DNA of 64,000 nt from Sulfitobacter sediminilitoris. Lineage in GTDB: Bacteria > Pseudomonadota > Alphaproteobacteria > Rhodobacterales > Rhodobacteraceae. The stretch spans positions 265,156 to 329,155 of the forward strand of contig NZ_JAABNT010000004.1 in NCBI RefSeq assembly GCF_010667575.1, given 5' to 3'. Numbering within the stretch: position 1 is the first letter of the stretch; every line of letters starts with the position of its first letter. Below, in pieces: positions 1 through 7,980 of this stretch. Below the pieces are notes generated by a model. It was not told the origin of the DNA. It saw only the letters and a list, made by a program, of their open reading frames with translations, and did not search any database. A program made the translations under genes and the position numbers.

Positions 1-684
1 GATCATCCCTTCGGGAGGGTCGCCGACCGTGAGCGAGGGCCAGATTTCAACCAGAGCGACATCCCGGTTCAGTTCATCAAAGGGCCATACGGCGGCGGCA
101 AACTGGCGTCTGAGCCGCGCAAGTACGGGCAGACCGGTGAAGACCTGCCCCCCCACGGCCCCTGCCCCGCCCATCTGCCAGCAGGTGAATGCGCCCTTGG
201 CCAAGGTCTCGCTTTGGCGTTTCTCGGAGAATGGGTTGACGTAGTCTTTCTTGTTCGGGGGCAACCCTTCAACCTGTTTGCCATGCGGCGTGAACCAAAA
301 TGGACCCCGTCCATGGCCGACGGCGCAGTTGATCTGCCCTGCCAATTCGAACCGGTTATTGTCCGTCGGAGTGTCAGCCAGACGCTCTTCGAACCAGTGC
401 CAAAGGTCGATGGGGTTATCCGATCCCGTCAGCGCGCGGGCGAACCCGGCAGGATAGCCAAAGGGGAAGTCGAAGCCCGCCAGCACGCGCCGACCGGCGG
501 CACGTTCCTGGCTCAAAAGGTTGGTCAGCCAGGTTTCGGCGACCTGTCGGTTGCGCAGATAAACGGGGTCTTCTGCAACGCCGCCGCGATTTACGCCGGC
601 CCAGATTGCATCTTTTTTCGGGGCAGCACCCCGGTCATTGCCACCCGACCAATCGACCATGACGATTGTGTCGAAAGCCGTCAC
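1..684 (-). CDS. Conserved hypothetical protein downstream of mobB (partial, C-terminus cut by window edge)
   Basis: An open frame of 228 codons runs off the left edge, so the C-terminus is missing. The GTG start at 684 overlaps the mobB stop (GTGA), which implies translational coupling. An in-frame ATG at 660 begins MVDWSGG and is an alternative start. Visible stretches include FDFPFGYP, a central GQINCAVGHGRGPFW region and a late VEIWPSL. The early DWS and later FDFPFG motifs recall DUF429-like nuclease-fold proteins, but this is a weak resemblance. Similar proteins sit beside mobAB in roseobacters and are sometimes labelled molybdopterin-guanine dinucleotide synthesis by position only. No catalytic role can be assigned from the sequence. 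Confidence 0.75.
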   Translation of the reverse strand, partial: MTAFDTIVMVDWSGGNDRGAAPKKDAIWAGVNRGGVAEDPVYLRNRQVAETWLTNLLSQERAAGRRVLAGFDFPFGYPAGFARALTGSDNPIDLWHWFEERLADTPTDNNRFELAGQINCAVGHGRGPFWFTPHGKQVEGLPPNKKDYVNPFSEKRQSETLAKGAFTCWQMGGAGAVGGQVFTGLPVLARLRRQFAAAVWPFDELNRDVALVEIWPSLTVGDPPEGMI

Positions 685-1172
685 AGGCCGACCTCTGCGA
701 GGATGAAATCCGCGACGGCGGTGGTGTCGTTCAAATCAAAGACCGGGCGGTCAAGATCCAGCGGCACGTCACTTGCCACGGCACGCACGGTGAGATCGTC
801 AGGCGCGATCAGCGGATTACCGGTTTCGGCACGATGCGCTTCGACCTTGGGGTGGCTGTCTCTTTTGTATCCTTCGACCAGCACAAGATCGACGGGGCTC
901 AGTCGCGCCAGCAGCGTCGTCAGGTCCGGTTCCTCCGCGCCGCGCAATTCCTGCATCAACGCGATACGATTGCGCGAGGCCAGCAGAACCTCGCTTGCCC
1001 CGGCGGCGCGGTGCCGGAAACTGTCCTTGCCGGGGTGATCCACATCGAATGTATGGTGGGCGTGCTTGACGGTCGAGACGGTGAAACCGCGCCCCGTGAT
1101 TTCGGTCACCAGACGCTCCATCAATCCGGTCTTTCCCGCGTTCTTCCAGCCGACGATACCGTATAGCCTCAT
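681..1172 (-). CDS. mobB: MobB, molybdopterin-guanine dinucleotide biosynthesis GTP-binding protein
   Basis: This 163-residue protein starts MRLYGIVGWKNAGKT. The P-loop GWKNAGKT is at residues 8-15 and is followed by VKHAHHTFDVDHPGKDS, the usual MobB signature. MobB is a GTP-binding accessory protein that helps MobA attach GMP to molybdopterin, making the cofactor used by DMSO-reductase-family enzymes such as formate dehydrogenase. Its length is typical for MobB alone, with no MoeA fusion. The ATG overlaps the mobA stop (ATGA, 1169-1172), so it is coupled to mobA upstream. The family call is firm. Confidence 0.95.
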   Translation of the reverse strand: MRLYGIVGWKNAGKTGLMERLVTEITGRGFTVSTVKHAHHTFDVDHPGKDSFRHRAAGASEVLLASRNRIALMQELRGAEEPDLTTLLARLSPVDLVLVEGYKRDSHPKVEAHRAETGNPLIAPDDLTVRAVASDVPLDLDRPVFDLNDTTAVADFILAEVGL

Positions 1173-1771
1173 AGCATTGTCTCCGCGCGGGTCAGGTCCT
1201 GTGGTGTGTTGACGTTAAAAAACGCATCCTCATCGGGAAACAGGGCCTCGCGCCCGTCGTGCTTTTCGGTCCACAGAACCACCTTGCGCAACCCTCCCTT
1301 CAAGGCCGCGCGCAAATCATCGCGCAACGCCACCGGCCAGAGGCCAAATGTCGGGTGGCGCGCGGTGCCGCGCTTGGGGTCTGGGGTCGCCGCAAGGACC
1401 AGAGGGTGCGCCATGCCTTCACCTTTCAGCAGCAGTTGCGGGACCAGATCGCAAGGGAAAAACGGGGTGTCGGCAGCGGCTGTGACAAGGGTTTCCCCGC
1501 CTTGCGCGGCCACCCAGTCAAGCCCGGCGAGAACACCGGCAAGCGGCCCGGCAAAGCCTTCGATGCTGTCGGCAATAACGGGCATTTCAAACTGTGCAAA
1601 CCGCGACGGATCCCCGTTGGCGTTCAGGGCCAGACCCGCAACTTGCGGGGCAAGCCGATCGATCACGCGCGACAAGAGCGTTTGCCCGCCAAGCGTCAGC
1701 ATACCCTTGTCGCCCCCGCCCATGCGGGTGGCCAATCCGCCCGCAAGGATCACACCGTACGGCTGTTTCAT
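1169..1771 (-). CDS. mobA: MobA, molybdenum cofactor guanylyltransferase
   Basis: This 200-residue nucleotidyltransferase transfers GMP from GTP to Mo-molybdopterin in the cytoplasm. The N-terminal signature LAGG..TRMGGGDKG is at residues 9-23. A central AAADTPFFPCDL contains the metal-binding Asp region, and a late FNVNTPQDL is typical of MobA. The start ATG overlaps the fdhD stop (ATGA, 1768-1771), and the gene is coupled to mobB downstream. Neighbours fdhD and mobB fit a role in supplying bis-MGD to formate dehydrogenase, although no formate dehydrogenase gene is visible here. Confidence 0.95.
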   Translation of the reverse strand: MKQPYGVILAGGLATRMGGGDKGMLTLGGQTLLSRVIDRLAPQVAGLALNANGDPSRFAQFEMPVIADSIEGFAGPLAGVLAGLDWVAAQGGETLVTAAADTPFFPCDLVPQLLLKGEGMAHPLVLAATPDPKRGTARHPTFGLWPVALRDDLRAALKGGLRKVVLWTEKHDGREALFPDEDAFFNVNTPQDLTRAETML

Positions 1772-2652
1772 GTCTTCGACCCCTTTCGGCCTGCCCGTCT
1801 GGGTTCCTCGGCGACTTGTGCCGGATCTGCGTCGCGGATCAGCCGTTCTTCACCGCTGAGGCAGACAAACCGCTGCCCCTTCATGCGACCGATCAAGGTC
1901 AATCCGACCTGTTGGGCAATCTCCACGCCCCAGGCGGTGAACCCGGAGCGGGAAGCCAGCACCGGGATGCCCATCATCGCGGTCTTGATCACCATTTCAG
2001 AGGTCAGGCGACCCGTGGTATAAAGGATCTTATCTTCCGAAGTTGCCTTTTCGGACAGCATCCAGCCAGCGATCTTGTCCACCGCGTTGTGCCGCCCGAC
2101 GTCTTCCATGTAGACAAGCGGGCGGTCACCCTGACAAAGCACCGTGCCGTGAATCGCGCCCGCCTCGAGATAAAGCGATGGTGTGCGATTGATCTTGGCG
2201 GACAGCACGTAAAGCCAGGAGGTGCGTACGGGTGTATCGGCCAGAACGACGTCGCCAAGCCCTTCCATCATATCGCCAAACACGGTTCCCACGGCGCATC
2301 CACTGGTGCGGGTCTTGCGGCGCATCTTTTCTTCATAGTCGGTGCTACGTGCGGTGCGCACGACGACTGTCTCAAGCTCTTCGTCGTAATCGACGCGCGT
2401 GATCTCATCATCATCGCGCACCATGTGCTGGTTGCGCAGAAAGCCGAGCGCGAGATATTCGGGATAATCGCCAATGGTCATGGCTGTTACGATTTCCTGC
2501 TTGTTCAGGAAAATCGTCAAGGGGCGCTCTTCAACGACGCGGATGGTTGTTTCATCACCATTGTGGTCAACGCCCTGCACCGCACGCGTCAGCCGCGTCG
2601 CACTTGGCTCAGGTGCGATCAGGTAATCGCCGATATCAAGGTTCTGCGCCAA
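1768..2652 (-). CDS. fdhD: FdhD, formate dehydrogenase sulfurtransferase accessory protein
   Basis: FdhD passes sulfur from a cysteine desulfurase to the bis-MGD cofactor of formate dehydrogenase. The protein carries EERPLTIFLNKQEI near the N-terminus, GFLRN, a TSGCAVGT loop with Cys at about residue 119, and the C-terminal SRSGFTAWGVEIAQQVGLTLIGR region. I chose the TTG at 2652 (294 aa) because GAGGG lies six bases upstream and the product then starts MAQNLDIGDY. The only longer start, ATG at 2721, would overlap the divergent azlC start and add a non-homologous Trp-rich leader. The loop keeps one cysteine where many FdhDs have CxxC. Confidence 0.9.
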   Translation of the reverse strand: MAQNLDIGDYLIAPEPSATRLTRAVQGVDHNGDETTIRVVEERPLTIFLNKQEIVTAMTIGDYPEYLALGFLRNQHMVRDDDEITRVDYDEELETVVVRTARSTDYEEKMRRKTRTSGCAVGTVFGDMMEGLGDVVLADTPVRTSWLYVLSAKINRTPSLYLEAGAIHGTVLCQGDRPLVYMEDVGRHNAVDKIAGWMLSEKATSEDKILYTTGRLTSEMVIKTAMMGIPVLASRSGFTAWGVEIAQQVGLTLIGRMKGQRFVCLSGEERLIRDADPAQVAEEPRRAGRKGSKT

Positions 2653-2705
2653 TTGTATCCCTCTGCCGATGCCGTTACGAGTACATCGTAATCTAGGGAT
2701 TTCCC

Positions 2706-3425
2706 ATGGCCACCACCACACCGAAATCAGCCTATTTGCGGGGCGTTGTCGACGGATTGCCGTTCATTTTGGTGATCATTCCATTTGCCACCTTGTTCGG
2801 GCTGCTGGCAGTCGAGGCGGGACTCAATGTAATCGAAGCGCTCGTGTTCTCTTTGGTTGTCATTGCGGGGGCCGCGCAATTCACAGCGCTGCAACTGATG
2901 CAGGAGGATGCCCCGACAATCATCGTCCTTGCCTCGGCATTGGCGGTGAACCTGCGCATGGCGATGTATTCGGCGTCGCTGACACCCTACATCGGGTCAG
3001 CCCCGCTGTGGCAGCGGGCCTTGGCCGCCTATTTGACGGTGGACCAGTCCTATATGGTCTCCGTCGCGCAGTTTGAAAAAGAACCGCAGATGACGGTGCC
3101 GCAGCGGATCGCGTATTTCTTTGGTGCTGTCACGCCGGTCGTCCCGCTTTGGTACATCTTCACTGTGGTCGGTGCGATGTTGGGGTCGCGGGTCCCCGAC
3201 AGCTGGGCGCTCGATTTCGCGCTGCCCATCACGTTTCTGGCGATGATCGCACCCATGTTTCGCACATTGGCCCATGTCGTTGCGGCCTTTGTCGCCGTGG
3301 TGGTGAGCCTTTTGGCCGTCGGCGTTCCGTTTTCCCTTGGCATCATCATCGCAGGCGTGGCGGGAATGGTGGCAGGTGCCCAGGCAGAGCTGTGGCTGGA
3401 ACGGCGCAGGGAACTGAGCCAATGA
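2706..3425 (+). CDS. azlC: AzlC family branched-chain amino acid exporter, large subunit
   Basis: This 239-residue integral membrane protein has the AzlC/YgaZ pattern: an N-terminal GVVDGLPFILVIIPFATLFG, then VIAGAAQFTALQLM, LAVNLRMAMYSASL and TVDQSYM. AzlC pairs with AzlD to export branched-chain amino acids or their analogues. AGGGA lies six bases before the ATG. The gene diverges from fdhD, with only about 53 bp between the preferred starts. Its stop overlaps the azlD start (ATGA). The substrate cannot be read from the sequence. Confidence 0.93.
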   Translation: MATTTPKSAYLRGVVDGLPFILVIIPFATLFGLLAVEAGLNVIEALVFSLVVIAGAAQFTALQLMQEDAPTIIVLASALAVNLRMAMYSASLTPYIGSAPLWQRALAAYLTVDQSYMVSVAQFEKEPQMTVPQRIAYFFGAVTPVVPLWYIFTVVGAMLGSRVPDSWALDFALPITFLAMIAPMFRTLAHVVAAFVAVVVSLLAVGVPFSLGIIIAGVAGMVAGAQAELWLERRRELSQ

Positions 3426-3748
3426 TCGACAGGACAACCCTATGGATCGTGATCATTGGACTGGGTTTGGGCAGCTTTTTCCTGCGTTTTGTCTTTACCG
3501 GCCTGGTTGGCAATCGCCCCATGCCCGCATGGCTGCTCAGGCATCTGCGCTACACAGCGGTTGCCGTGCTGCCAGCGCTTGTGGCCCCGCAAGTCCTTTG
3601 GCCCGCAGCGACAGGTGGCGAACCTGATCCGGCACGCCTTGCCGCGGCTGCAGCGGCCTTGTCAGTGGGGTTGATCACAAAGAACGTATTGGCGGCGATG
3701 CTGGCCGGGGGCGTCACGCTTTATGGAATGCTTTACTTATTCCTGTGA
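3422..3748 (+). CDS. azlD: AzlD domain protein, small subunit of the AzlCD exporter
   Basis: This 108-residue protein has about four hydrophobic segments. The start MIDRTTLW at 3422 overlaps the azlC stop; a longer in-frame upstream extension would run inside azlC and is not credible. Visible family features are the N-terminal FFLRF, RYTAVAVLPALVAPQVL and the C-terminal LITKNVLAAMLAGG. AzlD is the obligatory small partner of AzlC. The 3' end overlaps the convergent lipoprotein gene by 12 bases. Confidence 0.9.
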   Translation: MIDRTTLWIVIIGLGLGSFFLRFVFTGLVGNRPMPAWLLRHLRYTAVAVLPALVAPQVLWPAATGGEPDPARLAAAAAALSVGLITKNVLAAMLAGGVTLYGMLYLFL

Positions 3749-4366
3749 CTGAACAGCGGCGCGCACGCCCGCGACGATATCGCCGTCATCGTTTTCGTAA
3801 AGCTTGGTGGTGATCACGTTGGGATGTTTCGCGATCTGATCCATCAGCTTGACCGGAAAGAACGTCCGCTGCGTATTTTCCAACCCCTCAATCTGGGCAA
3901 GGATCGAAGAGGTAGATTGCGCACAGAACCCACCGCCGACAGACCCGTTGGCCTGAACAAGACGCAGCGCCTGTTCAGCCTGCGCATTGGTCAGGGGGAT
4001 TTCCTGCGCGACAACGTGGAATGTGGATCGGGCATGGGCCGATTTGTAGGCCTGCAGCCAACCCGGCGTGATCCCGTATAGCACATCACCGCGTTCAACC
4101 ACGCGTTCATCTCGGAAAGATCCGGCAGGGTCAAAGATCACCCGCTGCGAGGCGTTCACCATCAGCGCGCTGTGCCCGCCCTCGCCCGTACGGTTGTTGA
4201 TCATGGTAAAGAGCGTGATGCTTGGTGGATCAGACGCACGATAGGCCGCTGTTGTCACCGCTATGGGCGAACTGTCCGGGCTGTTATCAACCGAACAGGC
4301 CGCAACAAAGGTCAGAGCAGCAAACAGTGCCAGCAGTCTTTTCACAGGGGTCACCCCTTTTGTCAC
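3737..4366 (-). CDS. Putative lipoprotein with His/Cys pair of a permuted papain-like type
   Basis: This 209-residue protein has a lipoprotein signal: Lys-Arg, then LLALFAALTFVAAC with lipobox VAAC and Cys24. It is therefore predicted to be anchored in the periplasm. GEGGHSALMV places His65 and VGGGFCAQSTSSIL places Cys148. His before Cys, each in a conserved-looking Gly-rich setting, resembles permuted NlpC/P60 or YiiX-like hydrolases. I infer this from the motif only. The first start is GTG at 4366; GTGs at 4354 and 4345 are also possible, and the last would leave the shortest signal peptide. It lies 14 bp after the small oxidase-subunit gene on the same strand. Confidence 0.75.
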   Translation of the reverse strand: MTKGVTPVKRLLALFAALTFVAACSVDNSPDSSPIAVTTAAYRASDPPSITLFTMINNRTGEGGHSALMVNASQRVIFDPAGSFRDERVVERGDVLYGITPGWLQAYKSAHARSTFHVVAQEIPLTNAQAEQALRLVQANGSVGGGFCAQSTSSILAQIEGLENTQRTFFPVKLMDQIAKHPNVITTKLYENDDGDIVAGVRAAVQSQE

Positions 4367-4380
4367 GACCGCCCTAAAGA

Positions 4381-4515
4381 TCAGCGGATGAAGAGCGCCA
4401 TCAGCACCAGCAGAACAAGAATCACTACAGTGGTCTTGGTGACGAAGGACATGAACCCTTCAAAGGTCTTTTCCTGGGTCTTGATGTCCATGCTGCCATG
4501 TTCGTGATCGGCCAT
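4381..4515 (-). CDS. aa3-type cytochrome c oxidase subunit IV (44 aa)
   Basis: The gene encodes 44 residues starting MADHEHGSMDIKTQEKTF. These are followed by GFMSF, one transmembrane helix (about residues 28-42) and a terminal FIR. This matches the tiny subunit IV of alphaproteobacterial aa3 oxidases, which packs against the COX1-COX3 core in the inner membrane. GAGGG lies eight bases upstream of the ATG. No other oxidase gene is nearby, as is usual for this orphan subunit. Its exact role in the complex is not well defined. Confidence 0.9.
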   Translation of the reverse strand: MADHEHGSMDIKTQEKTFEGFMSFVTKTTVVILVLLVLMALFIR

Positions 4516-4604
4516 TTTTTTGTCCCTCAAATGCGTCGTTTGCGGCTGATTATCTTATTTCCACATCGCTGTCACGCGGTCAAACCACTTGACGACCCTA
4601 CCGG

Positions 4605-5078
4605 TCAGGATGTCGCGCCCTGCGCTTTCTCAAGGTCTTCAACCAGCCTGAATCCAATGCGATTTGGGGCCTTGCCGGGGGCCGCTTTGGGCAGCGCGCG
4701 AAAAATGACGCTGAGCTGGCTGACGTGTTGCACCAGTTGCGTGCGGGCACCGTCCGAATCTGATCCGTAAAAGGTCACGATATCGGGATCAAAATATCCC
4801 ATGCCTTCGATCCGCAAAACGCCCGCGTTGCCGCCTGCAAAGCCCATGGCGACCTCATGCTCGTTATCAAGCTGCTCTTCGAAGTTCTTTAGGTAAAGAA
4901 CCGTGCGCTCATACGCCCATTGGGCAGGGCTTTTCTGACTGACCGGTTTGTCAGTGACACACTTGGGGATCGCCTGCTGGACCACGTTTCGCTGATCAGG
5001 ATCAGAATGGGCCTCATACATGCGCGGCAGAGCGTCAGCCTCGATCGCTTCGGCCGCCGTCTTGATCATGTCGTCCAT
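4605..5078 (-). CDS. DUF6173-like conserved hypothetical protein
   Basis: This 157-residue soluble protein has no signal peptide or membrane segment. It has an acidic, helical N-terminus (MDDMIKTAAEAIEAD), then SPAQWAYERTVLYLKNFEEQLD, a beta-rich middle (EGMGYFDPDIVTFYG) and a positively charged tail. I believe it belongs to DUF6173, a roseobacter-rich family of unknown function, but could not search for it. It starts six bases after the metallo-hydrolase stop, so it is probably the third gene of an acyl-CoA dehydrogenase operon. No catalytic motif was recognised. Confidence 0.8.
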   Translation of the reverse strand: MDDMIKTAAEAIEADALPRMYEAHSDPDQRNVVQQAIPKCVTDKPVSQKSPAQWAYERTVLYLKNFEEQLDNEHEVAMGFAGGNAGVLRIEGMGYFDPDIVTFYGSDSDGARTQLVQHVSQLSVIFRALPKAAPGKAPNRIGFRLVEDLEKAQGATS

Positions 5079-5084
5079 GTCCGA

Positions 5085-6137
5085 TCACCCCTTGCGCTGG
5101 TAAACCCACGCGCCGTCTGTCTCGCGCAGCGTGCGGCTGGCGTCGCCTGTTTGGTAAAGGTGGCTCAAATGCGCGACCGCTTCAACCAGAGCAAGCCCGT
5201 ATTCTGCCTCGCCTATTGTTCTTTTGAAGAGCGGGGCAAAGCATTCCGAGGCTGCCTTGGGCGACTCGATATAGCCCAACAATCGCTTTAATGCGCCGTG
5301 GTGGTTGTCGATCAGCTGCTCCATCCGCTTGGGCAGACCTGTGAAGGGAAGCTTGTGACCACCCAGCACCAGATGATCCGCACGCGCCAGCGGGGCAAGG
5401 CGTTCGCAGGCCTCAAGCCATTCCCCGATGGGGTCGGCCATGGGCTCGGTCGGGTAAACACCGACGTTGGGGCTGATCGACGGGAGGATCTGATCGCCCG
5501 CGATCACCAGATTGTCATCCCTGCTCCAGAACGTCGCGTGTTCCGGGGCGTGGCCGTTACCGATGTGAATATCCCATGTACGGCCACCCATCTTGATCGT
5601 GTCGTCCTGCTTGATCCGGGTATAGCCCAGCGGCAGTGGAGACACGATGTCGGCGAAATTGAAGGGGCGGTCGGTGCTGCGCTTTTCAAGGATCGCGTTG
5701 TCCATCCCGGACTGACGGTAAAAGCTGAGCGTCTCGGCCGGGGCCACTTCCTGTTCGTCAAGCGTCAGCATACGCGCGGTCAGCCACGCGGTTCGGGTCG
5801 TTACCAGTTCGGCACCATGTTCGGTCTGAAACCAGCCTGCCAAGCCGACGTGATCGGGATGGTGGTGCGTGACCACGACACGGCTCACAGGCTTGCCACC
5901 CAAAGGACCGGCAATGGCTTCCCCCCAGATCGCCTTGGACTTCTTGGATGCAAATCCCGTGTCGATGATGGTCCAGCTATCGCCTTCGTCCAGCGCATAG
6001 ATATTCACATGATCGAGCTTCATCGGCAGCGGCATCCGCAGCCACAGAACGCCATCGGCCACTTCGATGACCTCGCTGCCATGGGCAGGCGGCGTTTCCC
6101 ACGGATAGCGCAGACCGGCTGGTGCTTGAGTATTCAT
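5085..6137 (-). CDS. MBL-fold metallo-hydrolase (LACTB2/glyoxalase II-like)
   Basis: This 350-residue cytoplasmic hydrolase carries the metallo-beta-lactamase signature THHHPDHVG at about residues 90-98. Further metal ligands lie in NGHAPEH, IAGDQIL and VLGGHKLPF. The roughly 100-residue C-terminal tail looks like the winged-helix end of LACTB2-type proteins. The likely substrate is a thioester, an ester or RNA; nothing in the sequence decides between them. Its ATG overlaps the acyl-CoA dehydrogenase stop by one base, so the two are coupled and a role in acyl-CoA metabolism is plausible. Confidence 0.88.
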   Translation of the reverse strand: MNTQAPAGLRYPWETPPAHGSEVIEVADGVLWLRMPLPMKLDHVNIYALDEGDSWTIIDTGFASKKSKAIWGEAIAGPLGGKPVSRVVVTHHHPDHVGLAGWFQTEHGAELVTTRTAWLTARMLTLDEQEVAPAETLSFYRQSGMDNAILEKRSTDRPFNFADIVSPLPLGYTRIKQDDTIKMGGRTWDIHIGNGHAPEHATFWSRDDNLVIAGDQILPSISPNVGVYPTEPMADPIGEWLEACERLAPLARADHLVLGGHKLPFTGLPKRMEQLIDNHHGALKRLLGYIESPKAASECFAPLFKRTIGEAEYGLALVEAVAHLSHLYQTGDASRTLRETDGAWVYQRKG

Positions 6138-7843
6138 CAGGCTGACAACTCGTCTAGGTCCATGGCGTAAAGGTCATCTTGACCGATCCGCACCGTTTCC
6201 AGTAGCGCCGCGTGCTCCGGCAGCAGCCGGTTCACGTAGAACCGCGCCAGCTTCTCACGCGGGCCACCCTGGTCAGCCATGGCGGCCTGCAGATGGAAAT
6301 GTGCGCCCAGCACGCGGGCAAAGGAGTTCAGATAGGGAACCGCCCCCGCAAAGCGATCCGTGAGATCGTCCCGCGAGATAAGCCAGTCGGTCGTTTCCCG
6401 CAGCGTCTCGCTCGCTTGCCATACTGCCTCAGCCATCTCGGGCAGATCAGCACGGGCAGCCTCGGCGCCCTCTTCGATTTCGTCCAAGATGCGCGACGCC
6501 ATTTCACCGCCGTCCATCATCTTGCGCGCGACAAGGTCCATTGCCTGAATGCCGTTGGTGCCCTCGTAGATCGCAGTGACCCGTACATCGCGCAGGAACT
6601 GTGCGGCACCCGTCTCCTCGACGAAACCCATACCACCATGCACCTGAATGCCGATATCAGCCACGCGGATACCAACCTCAGTGCCGAAAGCCTTGGCGAT
6701 GGGGGTGAAAAAGGCTGCGCGAGCCGCCCAGCCAGCATCACCGGTTGCTTCCTCCATATCGATGGCCATTGCACAGCTAAGCGCGATCGCCCGCGCGGCA
6801 AAGACATCCGCCTTCATCGTCATCAGCATCCGCCGCACATCCGCATGGGCGGCGATGGTGAACCCGTGGATCGACTTGCCCTGCTTGCGCTCCAGCGCAT
6901 AGGCCATCGCGTGCTGAAACGCGGCCTCGGCCACGCCGATGCCCTGTCCACCCACGCCAAGACGCGCGTTGTTCATCATCGTGAACATCGCGGCCATGCC
7001 TCCCTGCTCCGGGCCGATCAACCAGCCCCTGGCGTTTTCGTATTGCAGCACCGCAGTAGGCGAGCCGTGAATACCCATCTTGTGCTCAAGGCTCACAGTT
7101 GTCACGCCGTTGCGCGGGCCGACTGAACCGTCTTCGTTCGGCACGAATTTAGGAACAATGAACAGGCTGATGCCCTTCGTCCCCTCAGGCGCATCTGGCA
7201 GACGCGCCAGAACAAGGTGGCAGACGTTCTCCGCAAGGTCATGATCGCCCCAGGTGATGTAGATCTTCTGCCCTGAGATGTTGTAGGTGCCGTCGCCGTT
7301 CGCCTCCGCCTTGGTCTTCAGGGCGCCGACATCCGAACCGGCCTGCGGCTCAGTCAGGTTCATGGTGCCGGTCCATTCGCCCGAGATCAGCTTGGGCAGG
7401 TAAAGCGCCTTGATCTCGTCGCTGGCGTGGTGCTCCAGCGCCTCGATCTGGCCCTGACCCATCAGGGGCGCAAGCTGAAGCGACAGGCAGGCTCCCGACA
7501 TCATCTCGTTCACCGCACTCGTCAGGATCATCGGCAGGCCCATGCCCCCGTATTCGGGGTCGGCCGACATCCCGATCCAACCACCTTCCGCGATGGCCTT
7601 CCACCCTTCGTCAAAACCGGGGGACGTGCGCACCACCCCATTCTCAAGCCGTGCCGGATGCAGGTCACCCGCCCGTTGCAGCGGTGCCAGAACTTCGTCA
7701 CAGAGCTTGCCCGCCTCAGACAGGATGGCGTTCGTGACGTCGCTTGTGGCCTCTGCGAATTTCTCCGTCTTCCGAAGCGCTGGCGCGTCCAGAAGGTGGT
7801 CGAACATGAAGCTAAACTCATCAACAGCAGCACGGTAAGGCAT
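6137..7843 (-). CDS. Acyl-CoA dehydrogenase, DmdC-like
   Basis: This 568-residue FAD enzyme oxidises an acyl-CoA to the 2-enoyl-CoA. The start MPYRAAVDEF at 7843 has AGGAG seven bases upstream; a longer frame from 7948 lacks this support. Visible features are the N-domain, GTMNLTEPQAGSDVGAL, QKIYITWGDHD, EHKMGIHGSPT, and the C-domain YEGTNGIQAMD containing the likely catalytic Glu. Length and N-terminus resemble roseobacter DmdC (methylmercaptopropionyl-CoA dehydrogenase) and its paralogues. The rest of the dmd pathway is absent here, so the substrate is open. It is the first gene of a minus-strand operon and diverges from the Sua5 gene with 137 bp between starts. Confidence 0.92.
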   Translation of the reverse strand: MPYRAAVDEFSFMFDHLLDAPALRKTEKFAEATSDVTNAILSEAGKLCDEVLAPLQRAGDLHPARLENGVVRTSPGFDEGWKAIAEGGWIGMSADPEYGGMGLPMILTSAVNEMMSGACLSLQLAPLMGQGQIEALEHHASDEIKALYLPKLISGEWTGTMNLTEPQAGSDVGALKTKAEANGDGTYNISGQKIYITWGDHDLAENVCHLVLARLPDAPEGTKGISLFIVPKFVPNEDGSVGPRNGVTTVSLEHKMGIHGSPTAVLQYENARGWLIGPEQGGMAAMFTMMNNARLGVGGQGIGVAEAAFQHAMAYALERKQGKSIHGFTIAAHADVRRMLMTMKADVFAARAIALSCAMAIDMEEATGDAGWAARAAFFTPIAKAFGTEVGIRVADIGIQVHGGMGFVEETGAAQFLRDVRVTAIYEGTNGIQAMDLVARKMMDGGEMASRILDEIEEGAEAARADLPEMAEAVWQASETLRETTDWLISRDDLTDRFAGAVPYLNSFARVLGAHFHLQAAMADQGGPREKLARFYVNRLLPEHAALLETVRIGQDDLYAMDLDELSA

Positions 7844-7980
7844 GCGGGGTCTCCTGTGGAAAGGGGTCGGATGGCTTGGCAAGCCGGACATAGCCCTGCT
7901 AAGGGCAACTTGCGAAGTAGCATGAAACGACACGCTTGCCACCCGCAATCAAAACGCCGCGTCACGAGGGCAAAGAGCCG

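Noticed and set aside
214..1038. Long plus-strand open frame of 274 codons opposite mobB and the left-edge gene
   Set aside because: It lies antisense to genes with clear family motifs and its product is low-complexity and Arg/Ser-rich, as expected for a shadow frame in GC-rich DNA.
1594..2691. Plus-strand frame of 365 codons opposite fdhD
   Set aside because: Antisense to fdhD, whose motifs are clear; no domain or ribosome site supports it.
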